The notes under the pieces: generated by a model
Told to the model about the DNA's origin: nothing
What the model saw: only the letters and a program-made list of their open reading frames with translations
The model's database searches: none
Program-made: the position numbers and the translations under genes
Source of the DNA: Gammaproteobacteria bacterium
GTDB taxonomy: Bacteria > Pseudomonadota > Gammaproteobacteria > Steroidobacterales > Steroidobacteraceae
DNA length: 64,000 nt
Reading direction: 5' to 3'
Assembly (NCBI GenBank): GCA_028293765.1
Contig: JAQGOG010000097.1
Coordinates: forward strand, 62,001 to 126,000
Shown here: piece by piece, positions 1-9,214 of the stretch
Numbering within the stretch: the first letter of the stretch is position 1
Layout: each line of letters begins with the position of its first letter

Positions 1-622
1 CCTGCGCGGCAATGAACTCCAGCCCGCTTACGTTCACTCCGCGCAGCTGCACTGTCTTGCCGCTTCCATCCACAAGATGGTTACCCGACACGCTGATCGA
101 CAGCGCACCGCCGCCTCCGGAACTGGCACTCGGAGCGATTGTGACGGTCGCCGTGCTGGGACTGCCCAGCGTAGCCCCGCTGACACTCGAAAGTGCCACA
201 GTGAAACTCTTGTTGGTTGCAGTTGCGCCCGATGCTGACCCCGCATTCGTGATCGGAATGGAGACGGTCTTGGCCGCCGCGTCGCCATCCGCCCAGCTCA
301 CCGTGCCACTCCCCTTGGTGTAGTCGGTTCCCGCCAGCGCGCTGCCATCTGCACTGGCATAACCCACACTCGCCGCTCCAGCGCTCCCGCCGCTGCGAGA
401 AACCGTCAGTTTCACTGTGCCGTCACTCGCCTTCACTCCATAAGTCGATGCCGACAGCGCAAGCGTTGTGCTCGAGCCAGTCGCCCCGGACGGGGTGCCC
501 TTTGAGGACGGACTGTCGGCGGCAGTGGCGGTACTGGAAGAAGAGGCGCTACCCCCTCCGCAGGACGCAATCAAAAACAAAAACACGCCCGCGGACGCAT
601 GACGTAGCGTCATCAACAGCAT
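1..622 (-). CDS. GH5 family glycanase lipoprotein with Calx-beta domain (3' end outside window)
   Basis: This gene begins inside the window and runs off its left edge, so only about 207 N-terminal residues are visible. The start has two in-frame ATGs (622 and 613); 622 is preferred because a GACGGGG stretch lies about 7 bases upstream. The N-terminus has a lipoprotein signal with lipobox IASC followed by glycines. A Ser/Thr-rich linker and a Calx-beta-like domain come next (motifs VGYASADGSALAGTDY and GTVSWADGD). The last visible part, SGNHLVDGSGKTVQLRGVNV, is the start of a GH5 cellulase-like fold. That part is nearly identical, in DNA as well as protein, to the GH5 gene at 12139-13389. It is the last visible gene of the polysaccharide operon, so an outer-membrane-anchored glycan hydrolase is likely. 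The catalytic glutamates lie outside the window. Confidence 0.8.
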   Translation of the reverse strand, partial: MLLMTLRHASAGVFLFLIASCGGGSASSSSTATAADSPSSKGTPSGATGSSTTLALSASTYGVKASDGTVKLTVSRSGGSAGAASVGYASADGSALAGTDYTKGSGTVSWADGDAAAKTVSIPITNAGSASGATATNKSFTVALSSVSGATLGSPSTATVTIAPSASSGGGGALSISVSGNHLVDGSGKTVQLRGVNVSGLEFIAAQ

Positions 623-758
623 TTCGAAGCCCCGTCTGGTTCAAATTCGCGACGGCGGCCAGCTTAGGGAAAATGATTTCCAATGCAACTGTCTGTCAGC
701 AGCGACGAGCGCACGCCGTCGGTCGACGGCGACGCATTGGTATCACGTGGGGCCCAAC

Positions 759-1970
759 TCAGTCCCGCTTGGGCATGCCAAGATAGATTTGAACTAATTC
801 TGCGGTGAGTTGTCGCCAGTCATGCGATCTTTGAACGTAGGCGCGCGCCGAATCGCCCAGCGCCGCAAGCCTGCCGGCATCCGGCAGCAGCTCTGTCACG
901 CGTGCAGCCAACTCCTCTGCCGTACGCCCCTCGCGATATTCGCGACCGTCCCGCACGCTCAGACCCGAAACACCCTCGGGCGTGCTCACGACCGCCAGTC
1001 CCGCCGCCATCGCCTCCAGCACTTTCAACTTCGAGCCGCCACCGGCGTTCAACGGCGCGAGCAGTATGGCGGAGTTGCGCTGCTCGCCCGCCAGATCCGC
1101 GACGAAGCCCCGCCATTCGATCCGCGGGTCTCGCCAGCGTGCGCGCCACGCCGGCGGCATTGCGTGGCCGCAGATCGCAATACGGGTCATGGGAATCCGC
1201 TCCCAGATCAGAGGCATGATCTCCTCAATCGCCCACTCCACCGCAGCGGCGTTGGGCGGATATTCAAAATTTCCAACAAACAGCAGGCGCCCGCTGCCGA
1301 AGTTCGGTTTGACATCTGCGAAGCAGCGCGGATCGACGCCATTCGCGATCACGTCCACCGAGCGGCCCGCGATAGCGGAAAGCCGCCGCGCATCCTCCGG
1401 CGTGACCGCTATCAAGCGCGTGGGCGCCCTGAGAGCGCGACGCTCCCAGCGGCGATATCGCCAACCGTCATACCGCCGCAGGTGAGGTAACAGCATTACG
1501 GGAAGGCGCGGATGATAGGTTGTGCTCGCGGTCAGAGACGACTCGACGTTATGTTCCGTCAGCGCAAACGGCTGGCGTCTGCTTTGCAGTATCCCGAGCA
1601 GCGATTGAAGACCGTAGCTGTGCTCGACGTGAACGGCGTCCCACGGCTCGGCAAGCAGTTGCGTCATCGCGGCACGCAGCGCGCGCGACAACCCGTTTAC
1701 ACTGACGACCACCGGATACGGCGCAAGCAGCGCAGCGGCTAGTGTGAGCAAATGCTTACGTGGCCGCCGATTCAGCACGATGAGCCGCTCAACCAGCGGG
1801 GCGAGCGCCGCCTGTGAGGATTCCTCCAGCGGTGTCTTGCTTTGAACCAGCAGCGTGACGCGATGGCCCTGCTCCGCGAGTCCGCGCAGCAGCTGATACT
1901 GCCGAACCTTGTTGCCACCCACCGTGGGCCATGGCAAGTAGGGAGACGTCCAGAGAATCTTCAGGCCCAT
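759..1970 (-). CDS. GT4-family glycosyltransferase (GT-B fold)
   Basis: A 403-residue GT-B retaining glycosyltransferase. It probably adds a sugar from a nucleotide-sugar donor to the lipid-linked repeat unit at the cytoplasmic face. The N-terminus shows the family's glycine-rich acceptor loop (PWPTVGGNKVRQ, residues 14-25). The C-terminal half has LFVGNFEYPPN and the donor-site motif GGGSKLKVLEAMAAG, then a TPEGVSG stretch typical of GT4 enzymes. Length is normal for the family. The ATG start lies 13 bases after the flippase stop, so it belongs to the same transcript. Its substrate cannot be read from sequence. Confidence 0.9.
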   Translation of the reverse strand: MGLKILWTSPYLPWPTVGGNKVRQYQLLRGLAEQGHRVTLLVQSKTPLEESSQAALAPLVERLIVLNRRPRKHLLTLAAALLAPYPVVVSVNGLSRALRAAMTQLLAEPWDAVHVEHSYGLQSLLGILQSRRQPFALTEHNVESSLTASTTYHPRLPVMLLPHLRRYDGWRYRRWERRALRAPTRLIAVTPEDARRLSAIAGRSVDVIANGVDPRCFADVKPNFGSGRLLFVGNFEYPPNAAAVEWAIEEIMPLIWERIPMTRIAICGHAMPPAWRARWRDPRIEWRGFVADLAGEQRNSAILLAPLNAGGGSKLKVLEAMAAGLAVVSTPEGVSGLSVRDGREYREGRTAEELAARVTELLPDAGRLAALGDSARAYVQRSHDWRQLTAELVQIYLGMPKRD

Positions 1971-1983
1971 GCACTGTGCGCCG

Positions 1984-3243
1984 TCATGCCGGCGCCGGCA
2001 CGGCCTGTCGCGCCTCGAGACAAGTCAGAACGATGATACCGACGACGTTGGCCAGCTCGCCGAGCAGGACGCCCGCCACGGCTCCCGCCGTGCCGAACCG
2101 CAGCATTGCGATGTAACTGAAGGTCAGCGAGGCAACAGCGCTCGCGCCCGTTATCACAGTCATCCGGCGGAAGCGTTCGCGTACGGCCAGGAGATTGATC
2201 AGCTGATCGCGGATCAGCATCAAAATGAACACGCAGCACCACAGGAGCAGCAGTGCATCACCCTGCGCAAACTCTCTCTTCAGGAGTACCGTGAAGATCC
2301 AGCCCCGCAGCACCCAGAGCACCGCAAAATAGCCAAGCGCCGCTGCCACGAGACCCGTTGACAGCAGCACGAGGCGGCGCAGGGCCGGCAGTACGCCAAG
2401 CCGGTGCACCCAGTCGGCGGTCAGCGGGAAGAGCTGCGTACCGATTCCCGCCGAAAGCAGGTTCACAGGCATCAGCAGCAGGCGCGTAGCCGCTATCGCC
2501 GCCACAGCTTGCACGCTGAGCGTGCCGGCGACGATATAACTGTAGCCTTGACTGACGGCCCAATGAATCCCTGCTCCCGCGACCGACCATGCGCCAAGGG
2601 GTGCGAGCGCGCGCAATATGCCGGGCGCGCCGTGAACGTTCCAGCTCTCCTTGCGCCAGACGGCCCCGGACAGCAATCTAGTGCTCGTTGCGGCAGCGAT
2701 TGCCAGCGCCGCCACCGCGAGGATCGCGGCCTCCGCCGAGTAAGTCGCGAGAATCACGCCTGCTATCAGCAGGAGAACATAGAACGCGTCGGCCTTCAGC
2801 ACGTCTTGCGGGCGGCGATGGGCGAACAGTACGATTCGAAACAACTCACGCGTAAGCAGTGCTATCGCGGCCACCATGGCGACGAACAGCAGCAGGCCCG
2901 AGCGACCATCGAGAATTCCCGCGAACCAAAGAACGCCGACGATCAGGACGCCCGAACACGGAGCCAAGGGCATGAGGCGACGGTGTTCACGCAGCAGCCC
3001 CCCGATGAGATCGGCCCGCCCGGCGCGATCGAGCCGCGTCATGCGGACGACCATCTGTGGCTGGATGAAGGAGCTCTGCAGCGTCGTGAGCAGCAGCAGC
3101 GCGTTGACCACCAGGACGTAATAGCCGTATTGCACGTCGCTCGTGCGCCGGACCAGAATCAAGCCCACCAGAAAGCTGGTCGCGGAGAGCAGCGCCTGCA
3201 TCGCGAGCGCGCTTCCAAATGCACGCACCTCCCGGCCGCTCAC
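1984..3243 (-). CDS. Polysaccharide flippase (Wzx/MATE-like, oligosaccharide translocase)
   Basis: A polytopic membrane protein of about 419 residues, hydrophobic throughout, with roughly 12 predicted helices. It resembles Wzx-type flippases that move lipid-linked repeat units across the inner membrane. The open frame extends upstream to 3468, but that part lies over the previous GT2 gene and reads as an out-of-frame shadow. I chose the GTG at 3243 because it overlaps the preceding TGA as GTGA and has GGGA about 10 bases upstream. An ATG at 3270 is the alternative. The core starts at SGREVRAFGSALAMQALLS. Assignment rests on topology, length and operon context; there is no catalytic motif. Confidence 0.82.
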   Translation of the reverse strand: MSGREVRAFGSALAMQALLSATSFLVGLILVRRTSDVQYGYYVLVVNALLLLTTLQSSFIQPQMVVRMTRLDRAGRADLIGGLLREHRRLMPLAPCSGVLIVGVLWFAGILDGRSGLLLFVAMVAAIALLTRELFRIVLFAHRRPQDVLKADAFYVLLLIAGVILATYSAEAAILAVAALAIAAATSTRLLSGAVWRKESWNVHGAPGILRALAPLGAWSVAGAGIHWAVSQGYSYIVAGTLSVQAVAAIAATRLLLMPVNLLSAGIGTQLFPLTADWVHRLGVLPALRRLVLLSTGLVAAALGYFAVLWVLRGWIFTVLLKREFAQGDALLLLWCCVFILMLIRDQLINLLAVRERFRRMTVITGASAVASLTFSYIAMLRFGTAGAVAGVLLGELANVVGIIVLTCLEARQAVPAPA

Positions 3244-4436
3244 GGACGTTCCCGGTCCGTCCGCACCCATTCCCTGGTTTCGTGACGACTCGACATCACA
3301 ACCAGTTTCCAGACCAGAAAGACCGGAGCGCCAGCGAGATCCAGCAGGCCGCGCGCTCCCAGGCCACTGAGCTGCCAGGCACGCAGCACGTAGAGCAGTA
3401 AAACGGCGCCACATGCGGTCCCGGCCCAGAGCCAACCGAGAAACAGGGTACTCCACCGGCAGGCACACGCGGCTAGCAGCAACAGGACGGTGACGTTGAG
3501 GACGATGTACGACAGCGGCGGCACCAGCAGGTCGAGCGCCAGATCAACGCAAACCCGATTGCGTCGGCGCAAGCCAACGCGCAAAAGTGTGAACGCGCGC
3601 AGGCGCAGCAGCGAGAAGCGACCGTCTTCCCAGCGCCGCCGCTGCTTTTTCGCGCTGTGCGCGCTGGAGACCATTTCACCTCGAACGCTCGCCTCGTCGG
3701 CATAGTGGACGCGATAACCCGCAAGACCGAGATCGATTCCGTATTCGAGATCCTCCGTAAGCGAGAAGGCCTGGTACGGGACGCTTTGTAGCAATGCGTG
3801 CGTCACACACCAGCCATTGCCACGGATACCGCAGGAAAGGCCCAGCCGCTCGCGAGCACGAGAACGCATGATATGAAAGGCGGAGTGCGCTATGGCCATG
3901 AGGCGCGTACGCCAGGAGACCCAGGGGTTGAGCACTCCGTAGTCAGCCTGCACCGCGTGCGCGCCGCGCTCGATGCGTACGGCGAACGCCTCCAACAGAT
4001 TATCCGCAGCTTCCGAGTCGGCATCGACCACCACCACGGCGCTCGCCCAACGCTCGACGCGACTCGCCTCGAACGCGTACTGGAGTGCATAGCCTTTGCC
4101 GCGGCGCCCCTCGTCGCGCCGCTCGATCACCTGCCCGCCTGCCGCGGCCGCGATTGCGGCAGTAACGTCGGTACAGTTGTCTGCAACGACGATCACTCGG
4201 AAACTTTCAGCCGGCCAGTCGAGCCGGCGCAGGCTTGCAACACAACGAGCAATAACCGCTGCTTCATCATGCGCAGGCACGATGACATCGAAACGCAGCA
4301 GCCGCGATGAGCGCGGCGGGCGCTCGGATCGTCCCGAAAGAACCGTGGCCGCGAGCAGATAGATGCAGGCCAGGACCGCCGGCAGCGCGAGCACCAGCAA
4401 CGCAGCGACGAGCAACACGACATAGGTAGTTGTCAT
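3240..4436 (-). CDS. Membrane-bound GT2-family glycosyltransferase
   Basis: A processive-type GT2 enzyme of 398 residues. It has an N-terminal membrane helix (about residues 5-32), then a GT-A domain starting FDVIVPAHDEAAVIARC. The metal-binding DxD is in VVVDADSEA, and the acceptor-site Q/RxxRW motif is in KKQRRRWEDG. At least two C-terminal membrane helices follow. This architecture matches inner-membrane polysaccharide transferases of the cellulose synthase/NodC type. It starts 7 bases after the upstream GT2 gene, and its TGA overlaps the flippase GTG. The sugar is unknown. Confidence 0.88.
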   Translation of the reverse strand: MTTTYVVLLVAALLVLALPAVLACIYLLAATVLSGRSERPPRSSRLLRFDVIVPAHDEAAVIARCVASLRRLDWPAESFRVIVVADNCTDVTAAIAAAAGGQVIERRDEGRRGKGYALQYAFEASRVERWASAVVVVDADSEAADNLLEAFAVRIERGAHAVQADYGVLNPWVSWRTRLMAIAHSAFHIMRSRARERLGLSCGIRGNGWCVTHALLQSVPYQAFSLTEDLEYGIDLGLAGYRVHYADEASVRGEMVSSAHSAKKQRRRWEDGRFSLLRLRAFTLLRVGLRRRNRVCVDLALDLLVPPLSYIVLNVTVLLLLAACACRWSTLFLGWLWAGTACGAVLLLYVLRAWQLSGLGARGLLDLAGAPVFLVWKLVVMSSRHETREWVRTDRERP

Positions 4437-4443
4437 GTGCGCC

Positions 4444-5352
4444 TCACGCGTAGGCGCGGTAGCGCCAGCCCCACAACACAGACAGCTTGCCCAGATTCGC
4501 GGCGGCCTTCACCAGCCAGGCGGCGGCGTGGTGCCGACCCGCCGGCCAGCAAAGCAATGCGAGGCTCGACGCGATCAGCAATTGCAGGAGCGCGCGCGCA
4601 AAGAACCGAGCCTTGCCGAACGGACCGATCTGGCCGTACCTTCCGTTCACGCTCTGGCGCGCGAATTCCTGGCCACCGCTGAGCGCGCGATAGAGGAGCC
4701 AGCGCAGCGACAGCCGCTCGGACTCGATCGGTTCCCGGACGATGGCTTCATCGCACCAGATGATCTTCGCGCCCTTGTTCGCCAGCCGCACGAGCAGGTC
4801 GCCATCCTCGCCCGTCATCAGGCCGTAGGCCGGATCGAACGGGCCCGGCTCGGCGCGCAGCCGGACCCCGCGCAATAAAACATTACCGAAGCGCATCCGA
4901 TTCAGGGGCACTTGCCTGCCGGTCCGCATGCGCGGAAAGTCATAAAAGCGCCCGCGACGGATCCACGCGGGCGCCTGGCTCGGGACCTGAGGTTCCACCG
5001 GACCGAGGACGCCGTCCGCAGCATTCTCCGTGGCCGCGTCGAGGAGCTGTCGAAGCCATGATCGCGGTGCGCGTTCGTCGTCGTCGATGAACGCGATCCA
5101 CTCGCCGTGTGCCAGCTCGACGGTGCGGTTGCGGGTCAGGGCAATGTTGCGCTCCGGTTGAATGTCGTAGTCAACGGGGATCCGCCCGTCCGCAGTGCGG
5201 TACGCTTCAACAATCCCGCGCGCACTGCCTCCAGCGTCGTTGTCCACCACCACGACCTGATTGGGCAGGCGCTGCTGACGCCCCAGGTCCTCGAGAACCA
5301 CGGCGAGCCGCCCGGGACGCCGATAGGTGGCGATGCAGACGCTGACCGTCAT
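4444..5352 (-). CDS. GT2-family glycosyltransferase
   Basis: A 302-residue inverting glycosyltransferase. The GT-A domain begins right after the start (VSVCIATYRRP), followed by VVVDNDA, the metal site FIDDDERAP and the catalytic-base region LMTGEDGDLLVR. One hydrophobic segment near the C-terminus (LLQLLIASSLALLCWPAG) suggests membrane attachment. The open frame runs upstream to 5856, but that extension is antisense-type noise over the HAD-UbiA gene. The ATG at 5352 forms an ATGA overlap with the TGA of the previous gene, which fixes the start and implies translational coupling. Confidence 0.9.
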   Translation of the reverse strand: MTVSVCIATYRRPGRLAVVLEDLGRQQRLPNQVVVVDNDAGGSARGIVEAYRTADGRIPVDYDIQPERNIALTRNRTVELAHGEWIAFIDDDERAPRSWLRQLLDAATENAADGVLGPVEPQVPSQAPAWIRRGRFYDFPRMRTGRQVPLNRMRFGNVLLRGVRLRAEPGPFDPAYGLMTGEDGDLLVRLANKGAKIIWCDEAIVREPIESERLSLRWLLYRALSGGQEFARQSVNGRYGQIGPFGKARFFARALLQLLIASSLALLCWPAGRHHAAAWLVKAAANLGKLSVLWGWRYRAYA

Positions 5353-6788
5353 GGCGCGCGTGCCCCTTGATCGACACGTGTGGCCCGCGCCCCAACCTCT
5401 CTGAGTTGCTGGCGCGAGCGATACAAATTCCAGCCGAGCAGCATGAGCGCCGTCCAGTTGAACAGGCTCGACCATCCGAGTGCGACGCCCAGCAGGGCAG
5501 CCAGCACGATGAAATACATCAGACGAATTAACGTCGGATCGGCTTGCCCAGGCCAGCGGGTGCCGGCGAACCGATACACGTAGTAAGGGACCCAGCGCGC
5601 GAGCGCATTGGCGCCAAGCGCCATGGCGCCGATCGGCGGCACGGGCACCAGCACGGTAAACACCGCGGCGCGAGCGAGCTGCAGACCGGCAAACAACCAG
5701 ACTCGCGTCGACTTGTCGAGTCGATTGTACAGCTTGAACCAGCCGTAACAGCCAGCGAGCGCCGCAGCCCACTTCAGATAATCCCACGCAGCGGGAGCAC
5801 GCGGCCAGCGCAGAAGAATGACGCCGCACGCTCCCAGAGCAAATGCCCAGATCCACGGTTGCACGCGCGGCGTGGCCACAGGTGCTTCCCAGTATGCCGG
5901 GTTGAGCTTGGGTTCCTCCTCGTGGCGGGCGCCGATCATGTCGTTGTCGACATAACCTCGCTCGTAGATCGTCCAGAACGAGGCGAGCAGCAACAGCAGC
6001 GCCGGAATCAGCGTCCAGGGATTTGGCGCGAGCGCAATCGAGGCGAGAACCCAGAAAGCAAAGTCCTCCTGCAATATTCCGCGGCGGATGTAGTGCTCGC
6101 CAGGGCGCTTGACCTGTGTCAGATACTCACCCGGCAGATAGACGTGCGACAGGGCACGCCGATAGCGCGCCTCGGGCCAAATGGTGCGCAGCGGCTGGCG
6201 GCAGGCATGCAACAGCGGCAGGTCCTGGGTCGAGTCAGTGATCAGTAGACCGTGGCCGACAGCCTCCTGACCCAGAGTATCGATGGCGCACTCGAGCTTG
6301 CCGCGACAGCGGTCTTCAAACGAGTCCAGGCGTGCCGCGATGATGCGCGCCTCCGGCAGCCCGAGGGCTGCGACGAGCGGCGCCACGATGGGTCGAAATC
6401 CCAGGGTCAGAATGATGGGCGGGAGCGCGTGCGCCTTGACGACGTTCAGTAAAGGTTGATTGCCAAACTCCCGGGCGAGGCCGCTCACTCTGCGCACCCA
6501 CCGGCCGCGGGTCCAGGGAAACAGTTTGCAGATCAAGCGCACGCGCCATACATCCCGCGCCAGCTCGCCTCCCGTCCAGCGCCAAGGCTTGATGACCTCA
6601 ACGACGCGCAACAACAACACGGCGAGCAGACCGGGCCGGGCAAGATCTATGAAGTCCTCGGTCGAGTTGCGAAGATACAAGGTCTCGTCGAGATCGACGA
6701 ATACCGGCCCCTCATGAGTGGCGATCGCAGCGATCGCGGCACCCGGCGCGGTGTCATACGGCGACTCGATTGATGCAGCCGCGCTCAT
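5349..6788 (-). CDS. HAD-like phosphatase domain fused to UbiA-like membrane domain
   Basis: A 479-residue two-part protein. Residues about 28-215 form a HAD-type domain: motif I is VFVDLDETLY (D32 and D34), and the acidic motif near 183-189 is ITDSTQD. The rest is polytopic (about seven helices) and resembles UbiA prenyltransferases, as in VKRPGEHYIRRG and the loop YVDNDMIGARHEEEP. The classical first Asp-rich motif NDxxDxxxD is degenerate here (NDMIGARHE), so prenyl transfer is not assured. HAD-UbiA fusions are known in polysaccharide and lipid-linked sugar loci. A role with the polyprenyl carrier (making, dephosphorylating or recycling it) is inference. It lies 63 bases after the BY-kinase gene. 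Confidence 0.75.
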   Translation of the reverse strand: MSAAASIESPYDTAPGAAIAAIATHEGPVFVDLDETLYLRNSTEDFIDLARPGLLAVLLLRVVEVIKPWRWTGGELARDVWRVRLICKLFPWTRGRWVRRVSGLAREFGNQPLLNVVKAHALPPIILTLGFRPIVAPLVAALGLPEARIIAARLDSFEDRCRGKLECAIDTLGQEAVGHGLLITDSTQDLPLLHACRQPLRTIWPEARYRRALSHVYLPGEYLTQVKRPGEHYIRRGILQEDFAFWVLASIALAPNPWTLIPALLLLLASFWTIYERGYVDNDMIGARHEEEPKLNPAYWEAPVATPRVQPWIWAFALGACGVILLRWPRAPAAWDYLKWAAALAGCYGWFKLYNRLDKSTRVWLFAGLQLARAAVFTVLVPVPPIGAMALGANALARWVPYYVYRFAGTRWPGQADPTLIRLMYFIVLAALLGVALGWSSLFNWTALMLLGWNLYRSRQQLREVGARATRVDQGARAP

Positions 6789-6851
6789 GGCGCCTCAATG
6801 GCCGGATCCGTGGCGGGTGGCTTCCGTTGGCGGAGGTGAGGCTTGCAACAT

Positions 6852-7781
6852 TCAGAAATTGTTGATGACGGCGCCAAGTACTTTGGCCGGAGTGGCCGCC
6901 AGATGGCGCGACATCTCCTTCAAATCCTTGAACGAGGTGACTTGCGCCCGGCTCACTACCAGCACCCGCTTGACCCGGGTCGCGACCGCGAGGCCGTCGA
7001 AGTAGGAGGTGACGGGCGGGGTGTCGACTACGACGAATTCATAATCTTGGTGCCAACCCTTCACCATCTGTTCAAAATGATCGCCCGACAGAAGCTCCAG
7101 CGGATTCCCCGGAACCTCGCCCGAGGTCAATAAGGCAAGGTCAGGCACTCCTTCGACTCCGTGCAAGCGCGGCGGCTCACCGTGGACGAGCGCCTGCGCG
7201 AGTCCCCACTGGTTGTCGGAACCGAACAGCGTGTGTTGCCGGGGATGGCGCAGATCGGCATCCACGAGCAGCGTCGCCCGTCCCAATTGCGCAAATGCGA
7301 TCGCCAGTTCGGCACACAACCGCGAGCGGCCCTCCGCCGCGCACGGGCTCAGCAACGTTACGACATTGGCCTGGCGTGTACCCTGCCGCCCGAGCAAAAG
7401 CTTCGTACGCAGTGCGCGAACTTTCTCACTGCGTGCGTGGTCGACAGTGTGGGCGATGACCAACTCCCGGGTCGGCTTGACGTGATCGGTGTGCCAGACT
7501 GTCGGCTTACGATCACGCGACTGGCGACGCAGCACCGCCTCGATCAGGCTCGAGCCCTCGCGGTAGGCACGGCGACGCACCCGGGCCAGAGCGGCGGCGA
7601 TGTCGGGCGGCGTGACGAGGCCGAGATGCACTGCGGCGTCGGCGAAAGTCACATCCAGCGCGCGCTTCGCTTCGTTGACCCGGCTGATGGCATCGGCCGA
7701 GAGGCGGCAAAGCGACGCGAGCGCGTCGGCGAGCTCGTCATCCAGATCGCGCAATGACTGGTCTTCCGGGTCCGCGCTCAC
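6852..7781 (-). CDS. BY-kinase-like (CpsD/EpsG-type) ATPase with altered P-loop
   Basis: A 309-residue cytoplasmic partner of the chain-length protein next to it. The N-terminus has the helical EpsG-type segment FADAAVHLGLVTPPDIAAAL (44-63). The SEKVRALRTKL stretch precedes the ATPase, as in tyrosine autokinases. Walker A' is LLVDADLRHP (171-180) and Walker B is FVVVDTPP (249-256). The P-loop (about 145-155, SPCAAEGRSRL) has Arg152 where the family has Lys. The C-terminus ends VINNF with no tyrosine cluster. It may therefore bind nucleotide weakly and act as a regulator or scaffold, not as an autokinase. The start is GTG, overlapping the upstream TGA as GTGA. Confidence 0.85.
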   Translation of the reverse strand: MSADPEDQSLRDLDDELADALASLCRLSADAISRVNEAKRALDVTFADAAVHLGLVTPPDIAAALARVRRRAYREGSSLIEAVLRRQSRDRKPTVWHTDHVKPTRELVIAHTVDHARSEKVRALRTKLLLGRQGTRQANVVTLLSPCAAEGRSRLCAELAIAFAQLGRATLLVDADLRHPRQHTLFGSDNQWGLAQALVHGEPPRLHGVEGVPDLALLTSGEVPGNPLELLSGDHFEQMVKGWHQDYEFVVVDTPPVTSYFDGLAVATRVKRVLVVSRAQVTSFKDLKEMSRHLAATPAKVLGAVINNF

Positions 7782-9214
7782 ACGCCACCTTCCCGTGGCA
7801 AACGCGGCTCGAACTCGGCCAGCACTGCCATCCCGAAGTCACGCTCCAGATCGTCGCGACAGCGGACACGCCGGTTGAACCAGAGTTCATAAGCCAGCGG
7901 CGCGGCGAGCCCGAACACAATCGCGAGCGGCACGCCCAGCAGCATGAGTTTCAGTTTGTTCGGCCGGGCGGGAGCGACCGCGGGCGTCGCGTTGCTCATG
8001 AGTGTGACATTGGTAAGCTTTCCGCCGGAGTCGAACATGATCTGATCGTAGCCATCGAGCGCCCGCTTGTAGACCGCCTGAGCCGAGTCCAGCTCCAGCA
8101 GCAGCCTGGCGCCCTCGTCCTGCAACCCTCGCACACCGAGGAGTTTGCTCCGTTGCGACTCGACGGCGCCTTGCAGCTTCTCCTCCAGCTGCCGGTCGGC
8201 CACGACCTCCGTCGAGTTGTTGTTTGAATACACCCGGATTTCCTGCCGCAAAGCGCCCTGTGTGGCGGCGATCTGCGACCGCAATTCAAGCAAACGCGGA
8301 TGCTGTGCCCCCAGTGTGGCGCTCAGCTGCGCGAGCTGCGCCTTCTGGGCCGCCAATTGACCCTTGAGCGTCTGCACCATTTGCGAGCTCAATACGTTGG
8401 TGCTGACTGCCTGATCGCCGATACCCTTGGCCTCGGCCGTGCGGCGCGCATTCTGCGCCGCCAGGAGCAGTTGCTCGAGAGCGTTGAGCGACTGTAGCTC
8501 CACGTCGTTATGCGCTGTGATGTCACTAATGCCGCTGCGTTGACGAAAATGCGTGACCTTCTCCTGGGCGGCACCCACTTTCTCCTGCAACTCGGTTAGC
8601 TGCGCCGAGTACTCTTGCGCTCGCCGGCTGGCCGGGTCATTGACGAGCCGGTGCTCCTCGACCAGATAGACGTCGACGATCGTGTTGGCAATGAGAGCCG
8701 CCTCGCGCGAATCGCTGGCTGCCGCCTCCAGATACAGCAACTGGCTGCCGCGGCCTTGCGTCACGGTGAGACTCGCGCGCAGGTTCCTCAGCACCCAGAT
8801 CCGCAGCGCGGCGTCGTCCCCCCCGTCGAAGCCCGCCGTGAATTCGCTGTCCTGGGTCAAGCGCAATCTGTCGATGGCCGGCAGCAGCACCTCATCGCTC
8901 TGCATCAGCTCCACCTGGGTCGCCATGTAGCTGCCGATAGCCCCTATCGGAGTTTCCTTGCCGCCCTGGTTGACGTCGTAATTCACCATCAGCGTTGCTG
9001 TTGCGGTGTAGGTCTTCGGCATCAGTTTCAGCACCGCCGCGAGCAGGACGATCAGCGCCAGCGCAATGAATACGGTCTGGCGCCAATGAGCGCGAAACAT
9101 CGTAATGAACTGCGTCCGCGACGTTCCGGGAGGCAGGTACTGCTGCGCGACGAGCGGAGCGTCCGGCCAGGGCAGCGGGTGCGCGGGAACGGGCAGTGAT
9201 CTGGACGAGCTCAA
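7778..9214 (-). CDS. Polysaccharide co-polymerase / chain-length determinant (GumC/Wzz family)
   Basis: A 478-residue inner-membrane protein that sets chain length in Wzy-type synthesis. It has two flanking membrane helices (about 47-65, FIALALIVLLAAVLKL, and about 425-445, LMLLGVPLAIVFGLAAPLAY). Between them is a long periplasmic region with coiled coils (AQLTELQEKVGAAQEKV and LKGQLAAQKAQLAQL). Residues after the second helix form a short cytoplasmic tail with no kinase domain, which matches the separate kinase-like gene downstream. The start is TTG, overlapping the preceding TGA by four bases, with AAGGAT about 8 bases upstream. Confidence 0.92.
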   Translation of the reverse strand: MSSSRSLPVPAHPLPWPDAPLVAQQYLPPGTSRTQFITMFRAHWRQTVFIALALIVLLAAVLKLMPKTYTATATLMVNYDVNQGGKETPIGAIGSYMATQVELMQSDEVLLPAIDRLRLTQDSEFTAGFDGGDDAALRIWVLRNLRASLTVTQGRGSQLLYLEAAASDSREAALIANTIVDVYLVEEHRLVNDPASRRAQEYSAQLTELQEKVGAAQEKVTHFRQRSGISDITAHNDVELQSLNALEQLLLAAQNARRTAEAKGIGDQAVSTNVLSSQMVQTLKGQLAAQKAQLAQLSATLGAQHPRLLELRSQIAATQGALRQEIRVYSNNNSTEVVADRQLEEKLQGAVESQRSKLLGVRGLQDEGARLLLELDSAQAVYKRALDGYDQIMFDSGGKLTNVTLMSNATPAVAPARPNKLKLMLLGVPLAIVFGLAAPLAYELWFNRRVRCRDDLERDFGMAVLAEFEPRLPREGGV

